Origin: Methylobacterium terricola
GTDB lineage: Bacteria; Pseudomonadota; Alphaproteobacteria; Rhizobiales; Beijerinckiaceae
Length of the DNA: 64,000 nucleotides
NCBI RefSeq assembly: GCF_006151805.1
Contig: NZ_VDDA01000001.1
Location: forward strand, 809,794 to 873,793
Direction of reading: 5' to 3'
Of this stretch, positions 17,601-25,255 are shown piece by piece; position 1 is the stretch's first letter; each line of letters begins with the position of its first letter. A model generated the notes under the pieces. It worked only from the letters and a program-made list of their open reading frames with translations. It did not search any database and was not told the origin of the DNA. The translations under genes were made by a program, and so were the position numbers.

Positions 17601-19154
17601 GTGACTCAATTCACCGATTTCGGCCTCGCGGCGCCGATCCTGAAGGCGCTCGCCCAGGCCGGCTATGTCACGCCGACCCCGATCCAGGCACAGGCGATCC
17701 CGCCGGCCATGCAGGGCAAGGACCTGTGCGGCATCGCCCAGACCGGCACCGGCAAGACCGCCTCCTTCGCGCTGCCGATCCTGCACCGCCTCGCCACCGA
17801 GAGCGCGGCGAAGCCGGCGCCGCGCCGCAGCTGCCGCGTGCTGGTGCTCGCCCCGACCCGTGAGCTTGCCAGCCAGATCGCCGACAGCTTCAAGGATTAC
17901 GGCCAGTTCCTGAAGCTCACCACCACGGTGGTGTTCGGCGGCGTCACCATCGGCCGCCAGGAGCGGGCGCTCGCCAACGGCGTCGACGTGCTGGTCGCCA
18001 CCCCGGGCCGGCTCCTCGACCTGATCGACCGCCGCTCGCTCACCCTCGACGGCGTCGAGTACCTCGTCCTCGACGAGGCCGACCAGATGCTCGACCTCGG
18101 CTTCATCCACGCGCTGAAGCGCATCGTGAAGCTGCTGCCGGCCGATCGCCAGAGCCTGTTCTTCTCGGCCACCATGCCGAAGAACATCGCCGGCCTCGCC
18201 GACCAGTACCTGAAGAACCCGGTCCAGGTCGCGGTGACCCCGGTCGCCACCACCGCCGAGCGGGTCGACCAGAAGGTCGTCTTCGTGCCGACCGGCTCGA
18301 AGCAGTCGCTGCTCGGCACGATCCTGCGCGACGAGACGATCGACCGGGTGCTGGTCTTCACCCGCACCAAGCACGGCGCCGACCGCGTGGTGCGCGGCCT
18401 GGAGCGCGACGGCATCGGCTCGGCGGCGATCCACGGCAACAAGTCGCAGCCGCAGCGCGAGCGGGCGCTCGCCGCCTTCCGCGCCGGCACCTGCCGGGTG
18501 CTGGTCGCGACCGACATCGCCGCCCGCGGCATCGACGTCGACGGCGTCTCGCACGTCGTCAATTTCGACCTGCCGAACGTGCCCGAGGCCTATGTCCACC
18601 GCATCGGCCGCACCGCGCGCGCCGGCAAGGACGGCCTGGCGATCTCGTTCTGCAACGACGAGGAGCGCGCCTACCTGCGCGACATCGAGCGCCTGACCCG
18701 CCAGAAGGTGCCGGTGATGGCGATCCCCGAGGGCTTCGTGCCCCCGAGCCGCGAGGAGGCGGCGCAGGCCGTCGCCGAGGCCGAGCGCGACCGGCGCCAG
18801 CCCGGTTCGGGCCCGCGCGGCCAGCGCCCCGCCGGCGGCCGTCCGGGCCAGCAGCCCGGCCAGCGCCAGGGCCGCCCCGGCGGCGGCCAGGGCCAGCCGC
18901 GCCACGGCGCCGGCCGGCCGCAGGAGCCCCGCGAGGCGCGGGCGCATGACGGTCGCGGTGGGCAGGACGCCCGCGGCGGGCAGCACGAGGGCCGGCAGGG
19001 TCGTCCGCAGGGCCAGGGTCGTCCGCAAGGGCAGGGTGGCCGGCCTCAGGGCGGCCAGCGCGCCGACGGCAACCGCCAGCAGCGCCCCGCCGGTGGCGGC
19101 GGCGGCAACCGCGACGGCCGCTCGATCGGCTGGCTCGACCGCGCCCCGCGCTGA
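17601..19154 (+). CDS. rhlE: DEAD-box ATP-dependent RNA helicase (RhlE type)
   Basis: 517-residue cytosolic RNA helicase. All motifs are present in order: Q motif (FTDFGL, PTPIQAQAIP), motif I AQTGTGKT, Ia PTRELASQ, II DEAD at residues 158-161, III SAT, V ATDIAARGID and VI HRIGRTARAG. The last ~125 residues are a low-complexity Gly/Arg/Gln/Pro tail with imperfect RPQGQG repeats, typical of RhlE proteins and expected to bind RNA non-specifically. GTG start at 17601; the Shine-Dalgarno is weak (AGAAGAA). Monocistronic, with a long leader and a strong terminator. Probably involved in ribosome assembly or mRNA turnover, often cold-induced. Confidence 0.93.
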   Translation: MTQFTDFGLAAPILKALAQAGYVTPTPIQAQAIPPAMQGKDLCGIAQTGTGKTASFALPILHRLATESAAKPAPRRSCRVLVLAPTRELASQIADSFKDYGQFLKLTTTVVFGGVTIGRQERALANGVDVLVATPGRLLDLIDRRSLTLDGVEYLVLDEADQMLDLGFIHALKRIVKLLPADRQSLFFSATMPKNIAGLADQYLKNPVQVAVTPVATTAERVDQKVVFVPTGSKQSLLGTILRDETIDRVLVFTRTKHGADRVVRGLERDGIGSAAIHGNKSQPQRERALAAFRAGTCRVLVATDIAARGIDVDGVSHVVNFDLPNVPEAYVHRIGRTARAGKDGLAISFCNDEERAYLRDIERLTRQKVPVMAIPEGFVPPSREEAAQAVAEAERDRRQPGSGPRGQRPAGGRPGQQPGQRQGRPGGGQGQPRHGAGRPQEPREARAHDGRGGQDARGGQHEGRQGRPQGQGRPQGQGGRPQGGQRADGNRQQRPAGGGGGNRDGRSIGWLDRAPR

Positions 19155-19182
19155 AGCGGCCTGATCGGCATCGAATGACGGG

Positions 19183-19213
19183 AAGCCCGCGCTCCGCACC
19201 GGAGCGCGGGCTT
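19183..19213 (+). terminator. Intrinsic terminator of the RNA helicase gene
   Basis: Perfect 14-bp stem AAGCCCGCGCTCCG / CGGAGCGCGGGCTT with a 3-nt loop, followed by a short T-rich tail (TCTGCGTTTC). It is 28 nt after the stop and is the clearest terminator in the window. Confidence 0.85.
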
Positions 19214-19342
19214 TCTGCGTTTCGCGGCTCCGTCGTTCAACGCCGCGGGCGCTCCTCGCCGCTCGGCCCGCGTGATTCGGCGTTGCCGCGCTCGCCCGGT
19301 ACGCCATCTCCTTGCACGGCGGATGCAGCACAGGAGACCGCG

Positions 19343-19528
19343 ATGCGCTTCGAACTCTATCGCGACGGCAAGGGCGAGTGGCGCTGGCGCCTGCGGGCGG
19401 AGAACGGCGAGGTGGTGGCCGATTCGGGCGAGGGCTATGGGCGCCGCGAGGATTGCGAGCACGGCATCGCCCTCGTGAAGGGGGCCACCAACGCCCGGGT
19501 CGTCGACATGACGCTCAAGATGGCGTGA
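19343..19528 (+). CDS. DUF1508 (YegP-like) small protein
   Basis: 61-residue single DUF1508 repeat. The family pattern RFELYRDGKGEWRWRLRAEN, then GEGYGRREDCEHGI, is clear. E. coli YegP has two tandem repeats (about 110 residues); this version has one, as is common in alphaproteobacteria. Start chosen at ATG 19343 because AGGAGA precedes it and the domain begins at residue 2. Function unknown. It lies between the helicase terminator and a gene-free stretch, so it is probably transcribed alone. Confidence 0.85.
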   Translation: MRFELYRDGKGEWRWRLRAENGEVVADSGEGYGRREDCEHGIALVKGATNARVVDMTLKMA

Positions 19529-19835
19529 CGGCGACGGCGGACCTCATGCCGCCATCGACCCGAGCGTCCGACCGTCGGCACCGGCCGCGCGAGCCTGGCC
19601 GACGCGTCGAGGATCAGGCTCGGCGTGGTCTTCGCGCCGGCGACCATGGGGGCTTTCGCGAGGCACGGCCGGAGCGCACCGGCCTGCGCATCGACGCTCA
19701 GGCGCCTCCAGGCCCCCTCGTTCGGCAAGACAATGTTCACCTCATGACGCAAAGCGCGCAACGCTTTGCCGCCCCCGTGCGTTTCAGCCGTCCATGCCTC
19801 CCCCGGGGAGGCTCGCACGAGTGAGGACCAACCAC
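19529..19835. other. 307-nt stretch without a recognised gene, with one inverted repeat
   Basis: No frame here resembles a protein I know. An inverted repeat GCAAAGCG / CGCTTTGC with a 5-nt spacer lies at 19749-19769, about 65 nt upstream of the next gene. It could be an operator or leader element. A minus-strand frame of about 127 codons looks random. Confidence 0.35.
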
Positions 19836-20147
19836 GTGCTGAAGACCGTGATGCTGGCCGCCGGCCTGATCCTGGGCGGTGCCGCCGCCCTGCCGCAGGC
19901 CGCTACCGCTGCTCCGCTGACTGAGACGGCCGCCGCGCCCGTCGCCGCCGCGGTCCCGACCGCCTGGGCGCAATACGGCTACGGCTATGGCTACCGCCGC
20001 CATTTCGGCCCGCGCCACGGCTTCTATGGCCACCGCCGCCATTTCGGCCCCGGCTACGGGTTCCGCGGCCCGCGCCATTTCGGCCATCGCCACTGGGGCC
20101 CGCGCGGCTATGGGTACGGCCCGCGCGGCTACTACCGCGGATACTGA
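19836..20147 (+). CDS. Secreted Gly/His/Tyr/Arg-rich small protein
   Basis: 103-residue protein with a signal peptide (LKTVMLAAGLILGGAAALP, cleavage near ATAAP). The mature part consists of imperfect repeats of the type RRHFGPRHGFYG / RRHFGPGYGFRG / PRGYGYGPRG. GTG start at 19836 is preferred because GAGGA lies 8 nt upstream; two longer starts exist in frame. Small Gly/Tyr/His-rich exported proteins of this type are common in Methylobacterium and Bradyrhizobium. Their role is unknown; metal binding through the His residues or a structural envelope role is possible. A strong hairpin follows the stop, so it is monocistronic. Confidence 0.72.
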   Translation: MLKTVMLAAGLILGGAAALPQAATAAPLTETAAAPVAAAVPTAWAQYGYGYGYRRHFGPRHGFYGHRRHFGPGYGFRGPRHFGHRHWGPRGYGYGPRGYYRGY

Positions 20148-20158
20148 GACGCTGCCGC

Positions 20159-20182
20159 CGGCCGCCCCATCCGGGGCGGCCG
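20159..20182 (+). terminator. Terminator-like hairpin after the Gly/His-rich protein gene
   Basis: Perfect 10-bp stem CGGCCGCCCC / GGGGCGGCCG with a 4-nt loop, 11 nt after the stop at 20147. No T-run. Confidence 0.6.
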
Positions 20183-20306
20183 TGCCACATTCTCGCCTCA
20201 TCCATGACCTTGGCTGTGCAAGCCTGGCCGTTCCGGCGGTTGGGCTTGGCGTCACGAGCGGGTCCGCCCAGGCGGCGGGACCGCCCCACAACCAAGGGGA
20301 ACCGGA

Positions 20307-20501
20307 ATGCCGCACACTCTCGCGGAGCGCCGTCGGCGCGTCGAAGCTCAGCTTCAGGATTACGAGCGGATGCTCGCCGAGATCCGCTCCTCGGCGGGCC
20401 TGGGTGCCAACAGCCGCGCGCTTCAGCTGCAGCATGCCCGCCTGATCTCCCAGGCCCGCACCGAACTCGCGTCGCTCGACGCCGAAGCGGCCAGCCTCTA
20501 G
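20307..20501 (+). CDS. Small coiled-coil hypothetical protein
   Basis: 64-residue, highly charged protein predicted to be almost wholly helical, with heptad-like spacing of Leu/Ala (RRRVEAQLQDYERMLAEI, then LQLQHARLISQARTELASL). No known family recognised. A good Shine-Dalgarno (AGGGGA) lies about 8 nt before ATG 20307. Its stop overlaps by 4 nt the stop of the convergent Nudix gene, and a 10-bp hairpin just beyond lies inside the Nudix coding region. Confidence 0.68.
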   Translation: MPHTLAERRRRVEAQLQDYERMLAEIRSSAGLGANSRALQLQHARLISQARTELASLDAEAASL

Positions 20502-20989
20502 CGGCCGCCCCCCGGTCCCGCGGCTTCCGCGGGACCCTCGAGGGCCATCTTCGCCGCGTCGAAGAGCACCAGCACGTCCTCTGGATAGATCTGCGCGTCC
20601 GCCGCCGCGAGTTCGGCCCGCGACCACCAGCGATGCTCGGCCAGAACCTCCGCCTCGTGGTCCGTCCAGCCGTCACGGGAGAGGGGAATCGCCCCGGCCC
20701 GGACGGCGAAGAACCGCTCCTGCGCCCTGACCCGCTCGCCGTCCACCAACTGCATCGTGAAGTGGCGCTCGCCGATCTCCGGGGCGGCGGCCGGGCAGGT
20801 CAGGCCGGTCTCTTCGCGCAGCTCCCGGATCGCGGCCTCGGCAAAGCTTTCGCCCGGCTCGACGGCACCACCCGGGGTCGCCCAGTAATCCTCCCCGGCC
20901 AGCGCCCCGGTGCGGAAGATGAAGCGGAACAGCAGCAGCCGGTCCTCGCCGTCGAGGACGATGAGCCGGGATGCCGGACGCTCGCGCAT
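20498..20989 (-). CDS. Nudix hydrolase
   Basis: 163-residue Nudix-fold pyrophosphohydrolase. The Nudix box GX5EX7REUXEEXGU is complete: it starts at GAVEPGE, continues through the seven-residue spacer SFAEAAI and ends RELREETGL. Substrates of the family are nucleoside diphosphates linked to another moiety, including nucleotide sugars. Start chosen at ATG 20989, 8 nt after the stop of the second ABC permease gene. It is the last gene of the ten-gene minus-strand unit that begins with glycosyltransferases, so a nucleotide-sugar or dNTP clean-up role is possible but not shown. It ends overlapping a small convergent gene. Confidence 0.88.
   Translation of the reverse strand: MRERPASRLIVLDGEDRLLLFRFIFRTGALAGEDYWATPGGAVEPGESFAEAAIRELREETGLTCPAAAPEIGERHFTMQLVDGERVRAQERFFAVRAGAIPLSRDGWTDHEAEVLAEHRWWSRAELAAADAQIYPEDVLVLFDAAKMALEGPAEAAGPGGGR
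20514..20536. terminator. Hairpin inside the 3' end of the Nudix gene
   Basis: Perfect 10-bp stem GGTCCCGCGG / CCGCGGGACC with a 3-nt loop, 12 nt beyond the stop of the plus-strand small gene. It could terminate that gene from within Nudix coding sequence. No T-run. Confidence 0.4.
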
Positions 20990-20997
20990 CGTTGCGC

Positions 20998-22164
20998 CTA
21001 GTGGTAGGGGTCGGCCGCGTCGCGCAGGCCGTCGCCGAGGAAGTTGAAGGCCAGCACCACGATCACCACCGGCAGGATCGGCGCCAGCAACCAGGGATGG
21101 AGCTGCACCGCCGCGAGGTTCTGCGCCTCGTTGAGCAGCACGCCCCAGCTCGTCACCGGCGGGCGCAGGCCCAGCCCCAAGAACGACAAGGCCGTCTCGC
21201 CGAGGATCATCGAGGGGATCGACAGGGTCGCCGACGCGATCAGGTGGCTCATGAAGTTCGGGATCAGGTGCCGGGCGATGATCCGGCTCTTCGAGGCGCC
21301 CATCAGCTCGGCGGCACGGACGTAATCCTCCTCGCGCAGCGCCAGCAGCTTCGAGCGCACGGCGCGGGCGAGGCCCGGCCAGTCGAGGAGGCCGAGGATC
21401 AGCGTGATGCCGAAGAAGACCAGGATCGGGCTCCAGTTCGGCGGCAGCGCCGCCGAGAGGGCGAGCCAGAGCGGCAATTCGGGCAGCGAGCGCAGGATCT
21501 CGATCACCCTCTGGATCACGTTGTCGACCCAGCCGCCGAGATAGCCGGCGAGCCCGCCGAAGAACAGCCCGAGGGCGAAGGACACCGCGATCCCGACGAG
21601 GCCGACGGTGAGCGAGATCCGCGTGCCCGAGATGATGCGCGAGAGGAGATCCCGCCCGAGCCGATCGGTGCCGAGGAGGAACATCGTCCCGCTCTCCGGC
21701 GGGCAGACGAGGTGCCAGTCGGTGTCGATCAGGCCCCAGAACGCGTAGCTCTCCCCCCGGCAGAAGAAGCGCAGGCGCTGCACCTTGGTGCGGTCCACCG
21801 TGTAGTCGCGGTGGAAGGTCTCGATGTTGAAGGTGAAGTGATAAGGGTGGGTATAGGGTCCGACGAAGCGGCCCTCGTGGAACAGGTGAATGCTCTGGGG
21901 CGGCGCGTAGAGGTAGTCGCCGTGGCGCTTGGCCGGGTTGTAGGGCGCGATCAGCTCGACGAACGGGATCAGGGCGTAGAAGGCGATCAGGATCAGCCCC
22001 GCCGCCACCGCGACCCGGTGCTTGCGGAACTTCCACCAGGTCAGGCGCCAGGAGGACGCGCGGTCGACCGCGCCGCTCTCTGCCCCGACCGGCTCGGTAC
22101 GGCCGGGATCGAAGGCTGCGGCGTCGACGAAGTGGTGCGGCCGGTCGCGCAGGTCGAGGTTCAT
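20998..22164 (-). CDS. Dipeptide/oligopeptide-type ABC transporter permease 2 (DppC/OppC class)
   Basis: 388-residue inner-membrane permease of the BPD_transp_1 class. One N-terminal membrane segment (VAVAAGLILIAFYALIPFVE) is followed by an unusually large periplasmic loop of about 120 residues. Then comes the core with LLGTDRLGRDLLSRII, and the EAA loop in YVRAAELMGASKSRIIARH. The extra loop sets it among larger DppC relatives such as YejE. Its ATG overlaps the stop of permease 1 (ATGA). It would form the translocation channel with permease 1 and the fused ATPase at 26151-28028. Substrate unknown; it is encoded with glycan-processing enzymes. Confidence 0.9.
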   Translation of the reverse strand: MNLDLRDRPHHFVDAAAFDPGRTEPVGAESGAVDRASSWRLTWWKFRKHRVAVAAGLILIAFYALIPFVELIAPYNPAKRHGDYLYAPPQSIHLFHEGRFVGPYTHPYHFTFNIETFHRDYTVDRTKVQRLRFFCRGESYAFWGLIDTDWHLVCPPESGTMFLLGTDRLGRDLLSRIISGTRISLTVGLVGIAVSFALGLFFGGLAGYLGGWVDNVIQRVIEILRSLPELPLWLALSAALPPNWSPILVFFGITLILGLLDWPGLARAVRSKLLALREEDYVRAAELMGASKSRIIARHLIPNFMSHLIASATLSIPSMILGETALSFLGLGLRPPVTSWGVLLNEAQNLAAVQLHPWLLAPILPVVIVVLAFNFLGDGLRDAADPYH

Positions 22165-23186
22165 CGGCCGCTCCCCCCAAGGCGGATGCGCGGATCGAGC
22201 CAGGCCAGCAGCAGGTCGGAGACCAGCATGCCGATCACCGTCAGCATCGCGACGAACATCAGGATGAAGCCGGCGAGGAACTGGTCCTGGCTCTTGAGGG
22301 CGGCGAGCAGGATCGGCCCGACGGTCGGCAGGCTGAGCACCAGCGAGACCAGCACCGAGCCCGAGATGAGATGGGGCAGGAGGTTGCCGATATCGGCGAT
22401 GAACGGGTTCAGCGACATCCGAAAGGGGTATTTGAGCAGCGCCCGGGTCGGCGGCAGACCCTTGGCACGGGCGGTCACGACATATTGCTTGCCCAGCTCG
22501 TCGAGGAGGTTGGCGCGCATCCGCCGGATCATCGCGGCGGTGCCGCCCAACCCGATCACCAGGGTCGGCACGACGAGGTGGGCGAGCAGCGAGCGCAGCT
22601 TGTCCCAGCTCCAGGGCTGGCCGGCATAGGCACTGTCGAACAGCCCGCCGATCGAGACCCCGAACCAGCGGTTGGCGTAGAACAGCATCACCAGCGCCAG
22701 CAGGAAGGACGGCGTGGCGAGGCCGATATAGCCGATGAAGGTCGCGACGTAATCGCCGATCGAGTATTGCCGGGTCGCCGAGTAGATGGCGATCGGGATC
22801 GACACCAGGTGGACGAAGATCACCACCGCGAGGTTCACGACGAGGGTCAGCCAGAGCGCGTCGCCCACCACCTCCCGCACCGGGCGGTCATACTCGAACG
22901 ACCAGCCCCAATTGCCCTGGAGAAGGCCGTTGAACGCTCCCTCGGGGTTGGGCCACAAGCCGATCCAGCGCAGGTACTGCTCCCAGACCGGACGGTCGAG
23001 GCCGTATTGCTGCATCAGGAACTGCGCCTTGGCGACCGAGGCCGCCTCGCCCTGCGAGCGCAGCTCGGCGATCTGGTTGGTCAGGAAGTCGCCCGGCGGC
23101 AGCTTGATGATGACGAAGACGAGGGCGGAGATGATCAGGAGCGTGACCGCCATGGTGATGAGGCGGCGGGCGAGGTAGCGGATCAC
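22161..23186 (-). CDS. Dipeptide/oligopeptide-type ABC transporter permease 1 (DppB/OppB class)
   Basis: 341-residue inner-membrane permease. The N-terminal TM (ITMAVTLLIISALVFVIIKL) precedes a periplasmic segment with the family motif QYGLDRPVWEQYLRW and GNWGWSFEYDRPV. Five further membrane segments follow, with the EAA loop at QYVVTARAKGLPPTRALLKY. GTG start at 23186 overlaps the stop of the binding-protein gene (GTGA). A much longer frame reads upstream through that gene but is non-homologous. It pairs with permease 2 immediately downstream. Confidence 0.9.
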   Translation of the reverse strand: MIRYLARRLITMAVTLLIISALVFVIIKLPPGDFLTNQIAELRSQGEAASVAKAQFLMQQYGLDRPVWEQYLRWIGLWPNPEGAFNGLLQGNWGWSFEYDRPVREVVGDALWLTLVVNLAVVIFVHLVSIPIAIYSATRQYSIGDYVATFIGYIGLATPSFLLALVMLFYANRWFGVSIGGLFDSAYAGQPWSWDKLRSLLAHLVVPTLVIGLGGTAAMIRRMRANLLDELGKQYVVTARAKGLPPTRALLKYPFRMSLNPFIADIGNLLPHLISGSVLVSLVLSLPTVGPILLAALKSQDQFLAGFILMFVAMLTVIGMLVSDLLLAWLDPRIRLGGSGR

Positions 23187-25255
23187 CGCGACGCCTCCTT
23201 CGGGTTCGGCCCCCAGAAGAACTGGTCCATGCGGTAGATCCCGATCAAGGCCGTCGGCTTCCAGCTGTAGGTCTGCTTGTCCGGAACGTTGAGGAGCCGG
23301 GTCTTGGCGACGACCGGCTGCAGCGCGCCCGAGACGGTGCCGATCACCCACTGGTTCTCGGCCCGGTTCTGCAGCATCTCGCCCCAGATCGTCGCCTGCT
23401 CGGTCGCGTCGGCGGTCGCCATCCAGCGGTTGTTGAGGTCGATCAGCACCCTCGCCGCGGGGATGTCGCAGGGCTCGCCCTCCTTGCCCCGGGTCTCGAC
23501 GTACTGGCCCCATTTCGGCCAGGTATAGGTGTCCTGGTGGACAGGCGCCAACTCGTCGGGCGACATCTCGGCGGTCGGCATCGCGAGGTCGAGGCCCTGC
23601 GCCGCCACCATCACGGCGGCGCCCGAATAGGCGCGGTTGCGCAGGACCGTCCGGTCCTGCGGCTTGACGAACAGCTTGACGCCGACCTCGCGCCAGAATT
23701 CCGAGATGAGGGTCAGCCCGTCGGTGAGCATGCTGCTCTCGCCGTCGGTCTCGACCACGATCTCCAGCTCGCGCCCGTCGGGCAGGAGGCGGATGCCAGC
23801 ACCGTTGCGCTGCGTCAGCCCGATCTCGTCGAGGAGGCGCGAGGCCTCTCCCGGGTCGTAGCCGGCGTAGAGGGTGCGGTATTCCGGCTTGTAGAGCGGG
23901 CTCTTCTCGACGACCGTGTCGTTGCCCTCGGTGCCGAGCCCGAACAGCAGGGCGTTGTTGAGGGTGCGCCGGTCGATGGCCAGCGACAGGGCGCGGCGGT
24001 AGCGCAGGTCGCGGTTGAGGGCGCGCCAGACCGGATCGGTCACCGTCAGGTTCGGGTAGAGCGCCACTTCCGAGCCGCGGGCGGTGGGCCAGAGATGGGT
24101 GCGGTAGCCCTTGGCGCGCTCGCCCTCGCGCAGGATCGGGATGTCCTCCATGTTGAGGCCGCGAAACAGCAGGTCGGCCTCGCCCGCATTGGCCTTGGCG
24201 GCGAGCAGCCCACCGGCCGCGACATCCATGAGGATCTTGTCGATGTAGGGCAGTTGCTGCCCGTTGCCGTCGACCCGATGGTAATAGGGGTTGCGCACGA
24301 AGACGAAGCGGGCCGCCGGTGCCGTATTGGTGACGCGCCAGGGCTGAAGCGTCGGCAGGTCCGGGTTGGTCTGCTCGAACATCGCGTCGAGCCGGTTGTG
24401 GAGTGCCGCCCAGCCCTTGACCTTCGCCTGCTTCACCAGCGGCTCGATCTCGGCCTTCGGCGTGTAGCGCGGGTTGAACTTCTTGAGGTAATGCGCCGGG
24501 CGGTAGATGAACGGATCGCGCGGCGAGGCGAGTTCCGGCAGGAAGCGCGGATTCGGCTTGTCCCAGGTGAAGCGGACGTGGAGCGGGTCGATCACCTCGA
24601 AGCGGGGCGGCTGCCCGTCGACCATCATGAATTCCGGCGGGCCGGACGGGCTCAGCTCCTTGTTGAGGGCGACGTCCTCCCACCAGTAGCGGATGTCCTC
24701 CGCGGTGAAGGGCTGGCCGTCCGACCAGCGATGGCCCTCGCGCAAGGAGAAGGTGTAGACCCGGTCGCCGTCATTCTCGAACCTGTCGAGGATGTCGGCC
24801 TTGATCGCCAAGCTCTCGTCGTAGCCGACGAGGCGGGTATAGCTGTAGGTCGAGATGTACCGGATGTCGCGGGCCTTCGCGACCAGGGTGACGATGTCGC
24901 CGCCGGGCTTGCCGACCTGGCGGCCTTGCGCGGTGGAATCGACGACCAGGGGTTGCTTGGGCAGGCGGTCGGAGAGGTCGCCGGCGCGGGCGGGAAGGGC
25001 ACTCGACACCAGGAGGGACAGGGCGATGATGCGCCGCCAGCCCTCCCCCCTCCGCGGGGGAGGGTGTCCCGCACAGCAGAGCGGGAGAGGGGCACCGCGA
25101 CGCCGATTCAGTTCCCGATCGTCCTGAAGCGCGTGACCTCCATCGGAGCGTCGTTCCCCGCTCCCGGCCCTCTCCGGAGGCCATCGTCCCCCGCAGAGGG
25201 GGGAGGGTTCGGAGGCGGCGGCTCCCATGAAGACGTGTCGGAACCGAAGCGTCAT
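23183..25255 (-). CDS. ABC transporter substrate-binding protein (SBP_bac_5), N-terminus disrupted by a repeat
   Basis: 690-codon gene for a peptide/oligosaccharide-class binding protein. The mature part is normal: GKPGGDIVTLVAKARDIRYI, the TFSLREGHRWSDGQPFTAED signature and a long C-terminal lobe. The signal peptide core (RRIIALSLLVSSALPARA) begins only at residue 74. Residues 17-72 are encoded by a dispersed palindromic repeat (25041-25207) that is open in this frame. ATG 25255 overlaps the upstream stop (ATGA), supporting it as the translated start. The product would therefore carry about 70 extra residues before its signal sequence. Either an internal start is used or export is impaired. 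Operates with the permeases and ATPase of the same operon. Confidence 0.85.
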   Translation of the reverse strand: MTLRFRHVFMGAAASEPSPLCGGRWPPERAGSGERRSDGGHALQDDRELNRRRGAPLPLCCAGHPPPRRGEGWRRIIALSLLVSSALPARAGDLSDRLPKQPLVVDSTAQGRQVGKPGGDIVTLVAKARDIRYISTYSYTRLVGYDESLAIKADILDRFENDGDRVYTFSLREGHRWSDGQPFTAEDIRYWWEDVALNKELSPSGPPEFMMVDGQPPRFEVIDPLHVRFTWDKPNPRFLPELASPRDPFIYRPAHYLKKFNPRYTPKAEIEPLVKQAKVKGWAALHNRLDAMFEQTNPDLPTLQPWRVTNTAPAARFVFVRNPYYHRVDGNGQQLPYIDKILMDVAAGGLLAAKANAGEADLLFRGLNMEDIPILREGERAKGYRTHLWPTARGSEVALYPNLTVTDPVWRALNRDLRYRRALSLAIDRRTLNNALLFGLGTEGNDTVVEKSPLYKPEYRTLYAGYDPGEASRLLDEIGLTQRNGAGIRLLPDGRELEIVVETDGESSMLTDGLTLISEFWREVGVKLFVKPQDRTVLRNRAYSGAAVMVAAQGLDLAMPTAEMSPDELAPVHQDTYTWPKWGQYVETRGKEGEPCDIPAARVLIDLNNRWMATADATEQATIWGEMLQNRAENQWVIGTVSGALQPVVAKTRLLNVPDKQTYSWKPTALIGIYRMDQFFWGPNPKEASR
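25041..25207. repeat. Long palindromic repeat element, copy A (inside the binding-protein gene)
   Basis: Ends CCCTCCCCCCTCCGCGGGGG (25041-25060) and CCCCCGCAGAGGGGGGAGGG (25188-25207) form an inverted repeat. The inside carries the GGGAGAGGGGCACCGCGACG block shared with copies at 52322 and 61400. About 167 nt; no transposase. Confidence 0.75.

Noticed and set aside
19435..19818. 127-codon minus-strand frame between the DUF1508 and Gly/His-rich genes
   Set aside because: No ribosome binding site, no family and skewed composition; overlaps the DUF1508 gene.
22161..24683. Longer version of ABC permease 1 starting inside the binding-protein gene
   Set aside because: The extension is another frame of the binding-protein gene. 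Homology and the GTGA overlap fix the start at 23186.
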